Below are positions 23,828 to 36,375 of a stretch of 64,000 bases of DNA, piece after piece. The stretch is from the NCBI RefSeq assembly GCF_014905175.1, contig NC_057792.1, forward strand, positions 16,126,963 through 16,190,962. The letters run 5' to 3'. Made by a program: the position numbers and the translations under genes. This stretch comes from Aphidius gifuensis. Lineage: Eukaryota; Arthropoda; Insecta; Hymenoptera; Braconidae. The notes under the pieces are model-generated. The model was not told the origin of the DNA. It did no database searches and worked only from the letters and a program-made list of their open reading frames with translations. How positions within the stretch are numbered: position 1 is the stretch's first letter; every line of letters begins with the position of its first letter.

Positions 23828-24893
23828 ATGGATAATTTAACTCAACAGGTGAGATGATATTTTAATTTTGATATAAAAAATCACATTAAATATAGCCCAT
23901 ATTGTTAATTAATAAATAATTATAATTTTTTTTGTTAGATTGATGAAATTGAAGCACTATGTGCAATTTATGGTGATGATTGGCATGTTGAAAACGAGGA
24001 ACATCGTTCATACAGTATTGACATTGTCAATGACAATGATAAACCTATAAAATTATATTTAAAATTACCAGATGATTATCCATCATCATCACCACCTTCC
24101 TATGAACTCTTTGCACCTCACTGGAATTTTATAAAAAAACAACATATTTATCAGCTTCTCGACGAGATTTACTTGTAAGTTTTCTTCTATTTTTTTTTCT
24201 GTTAATTGTGTATCAACATTTAACAAAATAATTTTGATAACAATCTGATAACAATTTTTTCTAGATCTTTAGCTGGTGAAAATGTAATTTATCAATGGGT
24301 AGAAAAAATTCGTGAAGAATCAACTAATAATGATACTCCAAAGATGGAAAAAAATATAGAAAATAATGATGATACCTTAGTTGAGTTAAAAAATACTGAA
24401 AAAAATAATAATGACGAAAAATGTCCAGATATTTATCATGGAGAAGTTATTGTTGTTAAAAAAAGTTCATTTCAAGGTCATGCTGCTAGAGTTAATTCAC
24501 CAGATGATGTCAAGTAAGTTTAAATTAAAATAAATAAAAATATTATATAATAAATTTGTTTTTCTTTTGATTATCAACAGACTTGTGCTGAAAAATCTTT
24601 TGGAGAATAAGAAAATCGAAAATGCAACTCATAATACATATGCATATCGAATAACGAATGAAGAAAAAAAAATATCATTTCAAGATTGTGATGATGACGG
24701 TGAAAATCAAGCTGGTGGGAGATTACTACATTTACTTCATAATGTTCATGTTACAAATGTCATTGTTATTGTGTCAAGATGGTATGGTGGCATCAAACTT
24801 GGCCCAGATCGTTTTCGTCATATAAATAACTCAGCTCGTCAAGTGCTTGAAGTTGCAAATTTTTTATCAAAAAATAAAGATAGTAAAAAATAA
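23828..24893 (+). CDS. IMPACT: IMPACT homologue (RWD plus UPF0029 domain)
   Basis: Exons 23828-23848, 23939-24174, 24265-24513 and 24581-24893 give 272 aa. IMPACT/Yih1 proteins bind GCN1 through the RWD domain and keep it from activating the eIF2alpha kinase GCN2, so they damp the amino-acid starvation response. The RWD domain spans residues 8 to about 95 (IDEIEALCAIYGDDW, LYLKLPDDYPSSSPPSYEL). The ancient YigZ/UPF0029 domain follows from about residue 145 (VKKSSFQGHAARV, ENATHNTYAYRI, DDGENQAGGRLLHLL, VIVSRWYGGIKLGPDRFRHI). The linker is acidic and Asn-rich. Convergent with TECPR2. Confidence 0.93.
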
Positions 24894-25316
24894 ATACATA
24901 TTATTTATTTTTTATCAATTAAAAGCAAATTTTTTATTTTTTTTAATCTTAATTTTGTCTTATTTATTAGAAAATAACTTTACATAAATTATATTTTTTT
25001 ATTTATCAACAATGACTAGCACGAAATTTACATAAAAAAAAAAACCAACAAATTTTTTCTAACAATTAAATATTTTTATATTGAAAAGAAAGGACATATT
25101 TATTAAAAGATAAATTATTATATTTTTATTATTGTGTTTATTAAAAAAAATTAAGTAGAATGTTATATCCTTTTTTATTTTTTGTTATTTACTGTAAAAA
25201 ATATATATTTACGTTTGAGAGTATTAAGGAAATAAATTGCATATTAGTCTTGTAATTATATTCAATTAAGAAAAAAAAAAAGTTTGATTAATAAATTATA
25301 GTTTCCATGTCATTTC
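24894..25316. other. Convergent 3' region IMPACT / TECPR2
   Basis: 423 bp of AT-rich 3' UTR sequence. No gene seen. Confidence 0.5.
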
Positions 25317-27457
25317 TTACACAACAACCCAATCGTCAATGTCATCACAAATTGCTGAAGTTACAAATTCTTTCGATAATACTGAAAATAAAAAAAAAAA
25401 ATCAATAAATGTTATGAATTAAATAGATTAATAATGATTAATAACAAACCATTAAATCGATGCTCTTTTGAAAGATCCTTTGGCGTAGTATTTTCATTTA
25501 TTTCAACACGATTTTCAATTGAATGATTATTTTCAATTTTTAAGCTAGAAAGATTTTTTAATTTATTCAATTCTGTTCTGTAACTAACAGATTCTTCTTC
25601 TTCTTCATCATCATCCTCTATCTCCTCCTCACTTTGTTGAATAATTTTTTCATCAATATAGTTATTATTATTAACATTAAAATGATCATCATCAATTTTA
25701 TTAATAATACAACTAACATAATTAATTGAATCAATATTATTATCATCCTGAGAATCATCTGACTGTTTTATAAACTCTGATAAATCAAAACTCAATACAT
25801 CAGCCAGTAACTTTTCTTTATTTTCAACATCTTTTTGTATATTTTCAATATCTCTTTTTTCTTTATTCAACAAATAATCATCATCAATACTCAATGTCAT
25901 CAATGACGAATGTGTTTCTTGTATATTATTCGAATAACCCAAATAAACATCATTATTACGATTAACCCTTTTGCCTTTATCAGGATTAAATACAACATCT
26001 TCAAATTCAAGTTGATTAATTTTTTGAAACAATTTTCTTTTATCAATAATATTACCAATATCAGTTTCAATATTAATATCATCAATGATATCAGTATCAA
26101 TTATTCTAGCTATTTCTTCTTCAATAGCTTCTTCAGCTACAATTGCTCTTGGATCAAGACCATCTGTTGGTTCACTTGGTACCGAGCTAATTGCTTGTAT
26201 AATATTATTTTTAGTAATTTTATAAAATGGTATATTTGTAACAATTGAATTATCTTTAATTTTATTTTTTAAATCAATTATACTTGTTGTTACTAAATTA
26301 TTATAATCATTATTATCATTGCTGTTATTTTTATCTGGATAATATGATAATCTAATAATATTTCTATCACCTTCAAGAATAAATATTTCATCTTTTGTGC
26401 ATGACACATCAATGACTTTTCTCAAATCACAAATAGCTGATGTTATTGATATTGTTATTGGATTAATAACATAAATAATATCATTACAATATGTTATAAA
26501 TAAATCATCATTAAATGGTAATAATATACCAAATGACGATGATGATTCACTACGTTGTTTTTTGATAATATCTGATACTGGATTTAGCAATATCACATCA
26601 TTGCTAATTGTTTTTAGTGAATCTTTAAACATCAATGTTTTTTCAACAATACCATTTTCATTTGATTGCCATAATCTTAAACCAGGACGACATGCATATA
26701 TCAATTGACTCTCTATTGATTTATTATAATTTGATGATGAAAATACAGCACCATATTTACCCAATGATTTACGTTCTTTTTGGCCAATTTGGATTATTTT
26801 ATTGTTGTTATTGTTATCAACTAGTATTGTTCGATAACTCGTTGATACTAGTAGTAGTCCATGGTGATATGATAACTGTACAATTGTTTGTTTTTCATTT
26901 AACAATTCACTTGATTTTGATAAGTGCATGAAAAAATCAATTTCAGTTAAAACAACAATACCATTAGCATCACCAGTGAATAATTTCATACCATTTTTTG
27001 ACCATTCAATTGTTGTTATTTGACAATTATGTAAACCACAAATATTATATCTTTCAATTTGTTTTTTTTTATTTTGTATTATTATGTCTGATAATGATTC
27101 TGGTATATTTTTTGGTACTTGAAAGATTGTTATGACTCCATTACTATTGCCAATTGCAATCATATAATCAACTGTTGATATAATTTTTATGCATGTTATT
27201 TTATTGTTGTTATTGTTGGTACTATTTGGATATTCACATTTTAATTTTTGCATGTCATTTGTCTCACGATTGTACCAGTAAACAATACCACAATCTGTAC
27301 CAATTGCAATGAATTCTGGTAGTACATCAATGCATGTTAAATTAATATTTTGTGTAAATAAACCATTTTGTAATTTTAATGGTATTTTTTGAAGTAGATT
27401 TGTTAATGGTGACCATTCACGTAAAGGACCACCATCCTCACTCATTGGCGTCATCAT
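25317..27457 (-). CDS. TECPR2: Short TECPR2: WD40 propeller with C-terminal LIR-like motif
   Basis: Exons 25450-27457 and 25317-25381 give 690 aa. Human TECPR2 (about 1411 aa) binds ATG8 proteins and supports ER export and autophagosome-lysosome traffic. The N-terminal propeller matches TECPR2: REWSPLTNLLQKIPLKLQNG, WSKNGMKLFTGDANG, IQIGQKERKSLGKYGAVF, ACRPGLRLW, VSCTKDEIFILEGDRNIIRL. HPS5 has a related propeller but matches less well. After it come acidic, Asn-rich linkers. The protein then ends in DDIDDWVVV, resembling the human C-terminal LIR (DEWEVI). The whole C-terminal block of TECPR repeats is absent. The terminal frame comes from joining a GTTTGT donor to a good acceptor, and this splice needs RNA support. 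Confidence 0.85.
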
Positions 27458-28719
27458 TTTTTATTAATTATATTTATCAACAAATTTATAAACAATTTAT
27501 TTGGCATTTTTTGTATGTCTAGGAAAATAAAAAAAAAATGTATTTATTATTTTTTTATCTGTGTAATTATTAATAATAAATCATTTGACATTTTAATCAA
27601 TAATTTTGTTAATTAATATGTTAGTTTATGAATAATTAACTTACCGTTCAATGACAATCATGACTTTGATAAATAAATTCAAAATAATCTTTTAAATAAT
27701 ATTTTAATGCAACCGGTTTTTTTTAAATTTGTAATTGTTATAAATTAATGATTTTAATTGATTGTTTATTTTTTTTATGCTTGACAGTTGACAGTTGTGT
27801 GTTTTTTATTGAGGTCTTTATCTTTCTTTCTCTCTCTTGTGTTGATAGAAATTTTTTCGACGTTACTATAGAAATCATCGTTGGAATCACGGACGAAATT
27901 ATTTCGATTGTTTCGATTTCTTTGGTAATACTCAAAGTTGTAGAAAAAAAATAAATTTAATTTCAATTCGTGATATATTAAATAATAGGCTTGTCAATAT
28001 TGATATTACGTATAATTATTTTAATTAATTTTTTTTGTCACTAAGTTAATATTCATTAGTAAAATCATGTAACGTAAAAAAAAAAAAAAAAAAATGTTTT
28101 TCAAATGCTCTATGATCAACGGTTACACCACAAAAAAAAATTGCGACAAAAAAACCATTGCATCTGGTAAATGCGGGTAAATATCGTGATATTTTTTGTC
28201 TCGATTTTTTTTGTCGTGGAATCTAATTAACTGATTTAATTTTTTTTTTTTTTCAAAATTTTTTTCTAAAATATTATAAATTATAAATTATTTATTTAAT
28301 TAAAAAAAACAATTATTTAATTACAATTAATTATATAGAATGACAGAAAAAAAAAAAAATACAACACTTGGGTTTTATATTGATTTCGATTGAAATAAAA
28401 TTACGAGTTTATTGTAAAACGTTGAGCAACAGAGTGATAACAATATTTGATAAAATTAATAATTATTTTATTTATATTAATTATATATTAATTTTTCTAT
28501 TTAACAATGTTTATTTTTGTAATTTTAACATCAAAATATGGTATGTTTATAATGTAAGATAAAATTAATTACAGCATAGAAAAAAGGCAAAAAAATTTAA
28601 TTATTTCGGTAACGCTATGTCTTGTAAATGTCTCCGTATTTCCCGTAAATTTCCCCGTATTGATGCTGATAACGATTTTGTAATTATTATTTTTTTGATA
28701 TATTTATGAAGGAACTTTG
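27458..28719. other. Divergent region TECPR2 / P450
   Basis: 1.26 kb. Contains a small inverted-repeat element at 28128-28219 and a short GC-richer CTCCGTATTTCCCG stretch at about 28630-28670. The rest is AT-rich with no supported gene. Confidence 0.5.
28128..28219. repeat. Short inverted-repeat (hairpin/MITE-like) element
   Basis: Left end CCACAAAAAAAAATTGCGAC and right end GTCTCGATTTTTTTTGTCGTGG are imperfect inverted copies of about 26 bp around a ~40-bp centre. A similar CGATTTTTTTTGTCGTG half is at about 12810-12826. Confidence 0.5.
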
Positions 28720-30809
28720 ATGATACTTGGATCAATAATATTGGGAATAATATATTGGTGGAATGAGATAATTAACTTTGTTAAAATTCAAATAACTATT
28801 TATAAATTTGCAAGAAGTCTACCTGGGCCAAGAGCATTACCATTGATAGGAAATGCTTTGTCTTTCATAAATACAGATGGTAAGTTATTACGATTTTTTA
28901 TTATTATTAAACCAATGTTAAATTAATTGTTTTTTATTTTTTCTAAATTTGAATTTCACAGATACTGTCGATATACTAGCAGAATGGAGTAGAAAAATAT
29001 CAAAAACATATCGTGTTTATTTTGGTCCAGTTTTAAAAATTGTATTGACTGATCCAAGAGATATTGAGGTATAGAAAAATAAATTTTGTTTATATTTAGC
29101 TTTTTTAATTAATTGTAACAAATAATAATGAATTTTTTTTTTATAATTTTATAATCAGATACTTTTTGCCAGTCCAAATGGTGAAGAAAAAGATTCACTG
29201 TATGATTTAATGCGTACAATTGTTAAAAATTCAATGATTAATTCAAAAGGTAATTTAAAAAGCTAATTGTAATTAAAATATATATTAAACATTTGTTTAA
29301 TTACAGGTGTACAGTATCGTTCTCATAAAAAATTAGTAATGCCAATTGTTAATGGTAAACCATTATCAATATTTGTCGAAAAAGGCAATAAATTTTCACG
29401 TAAATTTGTTGAAGTATTAAATGATAAAGTTGGAAAAGAAGAATTTGATATGCATCATATAATGGCACCTTGTGTTTGTGATTTAGTGTTTGAAACTTTA
29501 TATGGAGTTCCTGGTGAAGCACAAAATGGTAAACCAAATATTTTTGTATATGGAGTTGAAAAGTAAGTGTATATTTTTGTATTATTTTTTAATTAAATAA
29601 TAAATTAATAATGAATAAATATAATTTAGATTACTGCATATTTTACATCAAAGAATGGTGACATTTTGGCTTTATCCAAATTTTATATTTAAATTTAGCA
29701 AAATTGGAAAATCATGGTTTTCAATTGGTAGAAATGTTTCGAAATTTTTGTACAATGTAAATATAAATTTATTCTATTAATTAATTTATTTATATTTAAT
29801 ATTAAATTAATTTAATTAATTATTCAAGATGATTGATGAAAAAAAACGTGAATGGAATGATTCAAAAAAATTAGGTATTGAGCCAAATGTACCAGTGGCA
29901 CTTTGTGATAAAATTATTGATCATATTATGAAGACAAATTCTTGGACAGATCGTGAACTTCATGACGAATTAACAACAATATTTATTGGGGTAAAAAAAA
30001 ATCTATATTTAATGGACTATCAATAATTTATTGAATATTAATATTATGTTTAATTACAGTCACATGATACGATGGTTGGTGTTGGTAGTTTTGTATTTTT
30101 AATGTTGGCAATGTATCCAGAAATACAAGATAAAGTTAGACAAGAAATTGAATCAATTGCTGGCAATGAAATTGTCACTTATGATATGTGCACTGATATG
30201 AAATACATGGACATGGTTATACGTGAAACAATGAGACTATTTCCAGCTGGACCATTTCTTCCACGTAAAATAACTGGAGATATTAAACTTGGTTATTATA
30301 AATAAAATAAAAAATATAATATGTATATTATACATTTTGTTTTTTAAATAATTTTTATTTTATTTTTAATTATTTTTAGCTACTTGTACAATACCAAAAG
30401 GATGTTCAGTTATTGTACTGGCTTATGCAGTACACAGAGATCCAGACTATTGGCCTGAACCAAATAAATTTAATCCAGAAAATCATACTGTTGAAAATAC
30501 CAAAGCCAGACATCCAAGTGCATTTTTACCATTTTCTGGTGGAATTAGAGCTTGTCCAGGTTTGTAATTTTAATTATTAATTATAGTTAATTTATAATTT
30601 TGTTTATTCATGTATTTTATTAATATTGATTTGCTTTTTATTTAGGCTATAAATATGGAATGGCACTTTTAAAAGTTATCATTACTGATGTTGTTCGTAA
30701 CTATAAACTTTCAACAACAACAACAATGGAAAGCATCAAATTAAATGCTCATATATCAGTCAGAAGTCGTAATGGAATTAATATATCAATTACAAAAATT
30801 AAACCTTAG
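28720..30809 (+). CDS. Cytochrome P450, CYP4-type (clan 4)
   Basis: Nine exons: 28720-28879, 28962-29068, 29159-29249, 29307-29562, 29630-29756, 29829-29990, 30060-30291, 30380-30559 and 30646-30809 give 492 aa. Microsomal monooxygenase; clan-4 members act on fatty acids, hydrocarbons, hormones or xenobiotics. An N-terminal hydrophobic anchor is followed by the proline hinge LPGPRALPLIGNAL. The I-helix reads IGSHDTM (residues 300-306; consensus AGxDTT). The K-helix ExxR is RETMR, and the heme loop is FLPFSGGIRACPG with Cys437. All catalytic landmarks are present. The exon 7 donor (G|gttatt) is weak but keeps frame. I cannot assign a subfamily or substrate. Confidence 0.92.
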
Positions 30810-31492
30810 ATATTTGTAAAGCAAAAAAAAAAAAAAATGTAAATGTTTTTACATTTAAAATAAATTAACTTCCCAGTTAAAAAAATCTCATATAGAAACC
30901 ACATTTACTATACATTTAAACTATATTTTTTAAGTTTAAGAATATTTCTTTGCACATTTCTCCACGTTAGTATTTTTCGGAGAAAAAAATTTTCTCGTCA
31001 TTTCTCCGCATGGGTCAACATGGGAAAAAATCGGAGTAATCACGGAGAAATTCAAAGTAATCGTGAAAAAATTTGCAAAAATATTTTCACAAAAGTTGTC
31101 ACTACAAAAAAGTACAAATACTATACATAGCTAAACGTGACTCCACTAATGAATAGCCCCTCGATAAAATCATTAAACCAAGGACATTTCGAAATTATTA
31201 TTATCGAAAAAAAAAAAAAACAAAAAATAAAATGATTATTTCAGTCATTAGTAGAATCTGTTATTTTAGTATCAATATCTAAAAATAAAAAGATAGATTT
31301 TTATTTAATCTCCCACCTGTTGTGTAAACTGATGATTTTTTCTTGACACGAATTTAGTTATAAAAAAACATTCGACTCGATATATAGATTAACAGTTGAT
31401 CTAAAAATAAATAAAACAAACAGGAAAACAATCAAAACATACAATGAATAAATAAATTTTAAATAAACAATAATTTTTTTATCAAATGTGCA
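30810..31492. other. Intergenic P450 / Toll
   Basis: Contains an inverted-repeat-rich patch at about 30950-31055 with several TTCTCCG/CGGAGAA pairs, and a TATATAGATTAA stretch near 31379 that could serve the Toll gene. Otherwise AT-rich. Confidence 0.45.
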
Positions 31493-34139
31493 ATGAAGTG
31501 GTTTAAATTGTTGATACTATTTTTGTGTATTTACTTATGTAATTGTCGAGAGTGTCTTGAAGAAATAAAACATGATGACCACTGTGTTTACTGTGAATAT
31601 TCTAATAAATATATTTGCAAGCCAAAATACCAATATAAAAATCAAACATTATCAACAATCACTGAAACACAAAAATACATATTTATTTTAAAAAGTATAA
31701 CACTAGAAATTCAGTGTAAATCAACAAAAAATTGGTATAATTTTAATGTAAATGACACTGATGATAGCAGAAATATAAAACATGTATTATTTGATGATTG
31801 TCAACTGCCAAATAATCAACAATTAATATTATTATTTAAACAATTTAATGTTAACAATGTTGCTAGACTAGATATATTATCACAACCCAAACAAATGACT
31901 CATTCTAATTTAACACGACATCATTTAAAAGGATTTCAAAGCGTAAACAATTTAGTAATTTCTAATAATTTTATAAATAATTCAATGAATGATTTATTAC
32001 ATGATTTGACAAAATTAAAACGATTAAAAATCATCAACAATGAACTGAAAGAAATACCAGATAATTTTTTCGATAAACAAATTAAATTAGAAATTTTACA
32101 AATCGAAAAAAATGATATTAAAATTATAAAGAAAAATCTTTTTAATAAACTTGAATCACTCAGTGATTTACAATTAATAGAAAATAATATTATGACAATT
32201 GAAGATAAGTCATTTGATAATTTGGTGCTACTTAAAAGTATCAATTTAAAATCAAATATGATAAAAATTTTATCAGATAATATTTTTTTACATCAGCGTA
32301 ATATTGAGACAATAACTTTAACACTAAATGAATTTTCTAATAAGTCATTATCTTCAAAATTATTAATTAATAAAAATAAACTTGTAACATTTCATCTCAA
32401 TGAAAATAGAAAAAATTTAACAACACTGCCAAATAAATTTTTAGCAAATTTGCATGAACTTAAAGTTGTTTATATTAATGATAATAATTTAATTTATTTA
32501 CCAGAAGATTTATTTTTAAATTCAACTAATATTAAACATATTTTTTTACAACAAAATAATTTAAATGTTTTACCAATTGGTATATTTTTGAATTTAAAAA
32601 GTTTAGAAAAAATTGATTTATCAAAGAATCAAATTGAAATTATTCCAAGGTTTGTATTTTTACATTTTTTTTTTTTTATAAACTAATAAAAGCTAATTAT
32701 ATATTTTGTAAATTATAGAAATTTATTTGATGATTTATCATCACTTGAAGAATTAAATCTTCAAGGTAACAAAATATATAAAATTGAAATGAAAGCATTT
32801 ATTGGTCCAAAAAATTTGCAAACAGTAAATTTAGCATTCAATAATTTGACTCTTTCATCATCATCAAATAAAACACCATTTGAAGATTTAATTAATATTC
32901 GAAATCTGGATCTATCAAATAACAAAATATCCCAACTGATTCAAGATTTAAAAGAATTAAAAAAGCTATTAACATTAAATCTAGCATTTAATGAATTCAA
33001 AATTTTAAATGTAAGTAATGTAAATAATTAAATTTACTCAAACAATTTATTTAATTAATTTAAATTAATTACAGATGCATGAATTTATTTTCACTAGTGA
33101 ACTCATTTACATAGACATGAGTGATAATAAAATAAAAAACATATCATTTGATCATATTGACGAAATTTATTGGCCAGATATAATTAAAAGAATTATTCAA
33201 ATTAAATTATCTGGCAATCCATTAAATTGTAATTGTAATATTAATACATTATTACTATATTTGAAAGAAAAATTAAAGCAAAAGGATAAAAATTCAATAA
33301 TTCTAAATGTTAATAATTTAATTTGTGATGAGCCAAAAGAATTGCAAGGATCTTTTGTTGAGGGTTTAGATTCAAGTTATATAAATTGTCCAATTGTTGA
33401 TAATAATATTGTTAATACTCCTGTTAACAATGCTGCTAATAGTTCTGTTAATAATCCTTCTAATAAACCTAATTATAATGCTGATAAATCTGTTAATAAC
33501 ACTTCCAATAATATTGCTAATAATAATGATGATAAAAATTCAGATACATCATCAAACAAGTGGTTAATTGGTAGTTGTATATTTTTATCAGTAATAAGTA
33601 TTTTATGTTGTGTTGTAATTGTTATTTATCATTTTTATCATCATGAAATTAAAATATGGCTTTATGATAAAAAATTGTGTTTATGGTGGGTTACAGAATA
33701 TGAAGTTGAAAAGAGTAAAAATTATGATGCATTTATAAGTTATTCAGATAAGGATAGAGATTTTGTTATTAACAATTTAATAAATAAATTAGAAAATGGA
33801 GGTCAATATAAGTTGTGTGTACATTATCGTGATTGGCCAGCTGGTGAATGGATACCTGATCAAGTTATACGTTCAGTTATTAATTCAAAAAGAACTGTTG
33901 TTATATTATCTAAAAATTTTTTAAGTAGTGAATGGGCTAAATTAGAATTTCGTACAGCTTATTGTCATGCTATGAAAAATAATAAAAAAAAAGTTATTAT
34001 TGTTATTTATGGTGATGTACCATCTGCTGATTTACTTGATGATGAATTACGTGAGTATTTGTATATGAATACATATGTTAAATGGGGTGATCCATGGTTT
34101 TGGCAAAAATTAAAATATGCTCTTCCACATTGTAGATAG
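31493..34139 (+). CDS. Toll-type receptor (LRR ectodomain, TM, TIR)
   Basis: Exons 31493-32649, 32719-33010 and 33075-34139 give 837 aa. Toll receptors bind Spaetzle-type cytokines and signal through MyD88/Tube/Pelle to NF-kB in immunity and patterning. Signal peptide about 1-18. A cysteine-containing N-terminal segment precedes about 18 LRRs. One LRRCT cluster is seen (C535, C537, C567, C588). A ~50-residue Asn/Ser-rich juxtamembrane segment of repeated VNN/SNN units follows, then a TM helix at about 646-669. The TIR domain runs from about 699 (YDAFISYSDKDRDFV, RDWPAGEWIPDQV, LSKNFLSSEWAKLEFRTAY, MNTYVKWGDPWFWQKL). Its box 2 and box 3 motifs are Toll-1 like. The ectodomain is very Asn/Lys-rich and shorter than in Drosophila Toll. 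Orthology within the Toll family is not decided. Confidence 0.93.
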
Positions 34140-34667
34140 AATTGATTTTTTTCATTTTTATAAAAAGAAAAACAAATTATTTTTAAGCATTTATCTTGTG
34201 AAATTTATATTTTTTTTTATCTACTTTTAATTGAAGATTTAAAAATAAATATAAGTTCAGGTTTAATATATTATTTTGATGGTGTTTTTGAAAATATTTT
34301 CTTTTGTTAATTATTACTTGTTAAATTTAAAAATTATTTATTGTAAAATTGTAAAGGAAAATATATTAATTGGATCAGCAAATAGTTGTAAGTTTTTATT
34401 TGTTTTATTGATTGGTTAGATGAAATTAAAAAATAGATAATGTTATTAATTTATCTTAATAAAAAATAGTAAAATTGTTCTTTTAAAACTGAATAAATTA
34501 TAAAAAAATTATTTTTTATTTTAATACATTTAATGGATTCGTCATGAAAAATTATAAAAATTTATACTGTTGCATTATTAAAAGAAAACAAGACATTTTT
34601 ATACTTAATCTTGATACAAAAAATAGACAAACATGATTTCAAAGAAAAAAAGAAAAATGATAAATAG
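34140..34667. other. Convergent 3' region Toll / RPA2 A
   Basis: AT-rich 3' UTRs. From about 34465 onward it aligns with the 3' flank of RPA2 B (from about 46061). Confidence 0.5.
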
Positions 34668-35565
34668 TTATGTTGCTTTGTAATAATCATCAGTACAAGT
34701 TGTATAAATATGCCCTTCAGAAGTCAATGATTCAAGTATTTCATCAACTTGTGGAGCAGTAATATCATTTGGTAATTTTGATAGAAGATCATTTTTTTCA
34801 ATACCATCTCCATCAGAACAATCACGAATAATTTGTAAAACAATTGAAGGATATTTACCAAGTCCATGAATAACAACATCACCATGACCATTTACATTTT
34901 CTGTACCATTTTCTGCACGTTTATCTTCACTAAGTGCTAAATCTGTTATTTCTAATAAATGTGAATAAACTTGACAAAGTTTGTTTACTGGTTCCATACA
35001 TAATATAAACAAATGACGACCAAGATCAGCTTGTTCACGTACTATTCCAATTATTCTGACATATTTATTAACTTGAATACTATCATCTCTGTCTTCAACT
35101 TCAAGCCAACGTATTGCTGTTATTTTTCCTATTTTAATTTAAAACAAAATTATTATTAGTTGATGTATATTGATAAAAAAAATTAACAAATGATTCATCA
35201 AAATTATGGTTACCTGTTTGATCCTCAATTTCATATGATATTTTTGTTGCAACAATATCAATTTTACGAACAACTGCATAAATACATACATGTTTAGCTG
35301 GATGACCACCAACAGTAAATTTATCAGGTGTACCTTTGTACAATTGTTTTACTGTAACTGGTATAATACAATTACTTTCTGTTCTTCTATTCTCAACTGC
35401 TGGAGTTGGGACTGAATATGATTCATCCATATATCCACCATTGTTCATTGATGTATTATTTTTGCTTTCCCACATTTTTATCAATTTTTTATTCAAAATA
35501 TATTTAATCAAAAATATCAATTAGTAGTATTTGATTATTTAACAACGAATTAAATTATTTTTCTT
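34465..35565. repeat. Duplicated RPA2 unit, copy A
   Basis: About 1.1 kb aligning in the same orientation with about 46061-47160, including 3' flank, both exons, the intron and about 90 bp of upstream sequence. Confidence 0.8.
34668..35475 (-). CDS. RPA2: Replication protein A 32-kDa subunit (RPA2), copy A
   Basis: Exons 35214-35475 and 34668-35128 give 240 aa. RPA2 is the middle subunit of the RPA trimer that coats single-stranded DNA in replication, repair and checkpoint signalling. The start MWESKN mirrors human MWNSGF. The OB fold follows (IPVTVKQLY, VCIYAVVRKIDIVATKISYEI, RWLEVEDRDD, YVRIIGIVRE). The C-terminal winged helix ends SEGHIYTTCTDDYYKAT, like human NEGHIYSTVDDDHFKST. The Ser-rich N-terminal phospho-region is short. 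Met at 35475 is preferred over an upstream in-frame Met because it restores the family start. It is paralogous to 46271-47069. Confidence 0.95.
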
Positions 35566-36375
35566 TTTTTCTAACGGTTTCTTTTGTTTAAAAAAAAATT
35601 CGACAACTGGTATTTCGTGAACTGCTGCCTGCTGGCAACGAAATGCAACGAAATGAAAAAAAAAAAAAAATAATTGCGTTCTTTCGTGGTGGCTATCTTT
35701 ATTTTTTATAGATCCTCTCTCTTACTTTTTCCCCTTCTCTGAGGTCTTTAGAAAAGAGCAGCATATAATACAGACCAGGTCAGAGAAGGATAAAAAAATT
35801 TAAAAAAGTAAGAAAGGGAATAAAAGTAAGAGAAGGACCTCTATCCGACATGAAAGAACGCATTCAGTGTTAATTTTTGAGGCGAGATTTTCTCAAGTTG
35901 GCAAACAACTGGATCAGTTAATACCAACTGTTAAAAAATTAACAGCGGTTAATTTAAATTTATATTAAAAATTACATAAGTAGAGAGCTTAAATTAAAAT
36001 AACAAGAGGAATTAGTATTTCACATTATAAAAAATAAAATTACAGTACAGTCTAAAAAAATTATCCAATCTTTTTATTCGTAAAATTTTTAAGAAAAATA
36101 TTATAGTAATAAAAGAATGATAGTTAATTTTTTCGATCACCTGATATTGGTATTTTTTAAAATGATATCTTGGATTAAAAATAAATAGATCAACTTAATT
36201 TTGCCTTGGGCTAATGAGAAGCTATTTTTTATGATCACGTGATTGTTTGGTGGCTTTATTTTCCCTGAGGGTATTTCGATAAAAAAATCACCTGATTTTT
36301 AATTAATTTATATAGATCAGTCGTTGGTGATTTTTATTTAGTTGTGGGCATTCAACTAGTAACGAAAAAAAAAAA
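35476..36375. other. Region between RPA2 A and secreted-protein array
   Basis: Holds the RPA2 A promoter, an inverted-repeat element at 35675-35862, and AT-rich sequence upstream of the first array gene. No gene seen. Confidence 0.5.
35675..35862. mobile_element. Foldback / MITE-like element
   Basis: Ends are inverted: TGCGTTCTTTCGTG at left and CATGAAAGAACGCA at right. The match continues inward imperfectly (TCTCTCTTACTTTTTCCCC versus the complement of GGGAATAAAAGTAAGAGAA). About 188 bp, no ORF, and distinctly less AT-rich than its surroundings. No clear target-site duplication. Confidence 0.55.
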
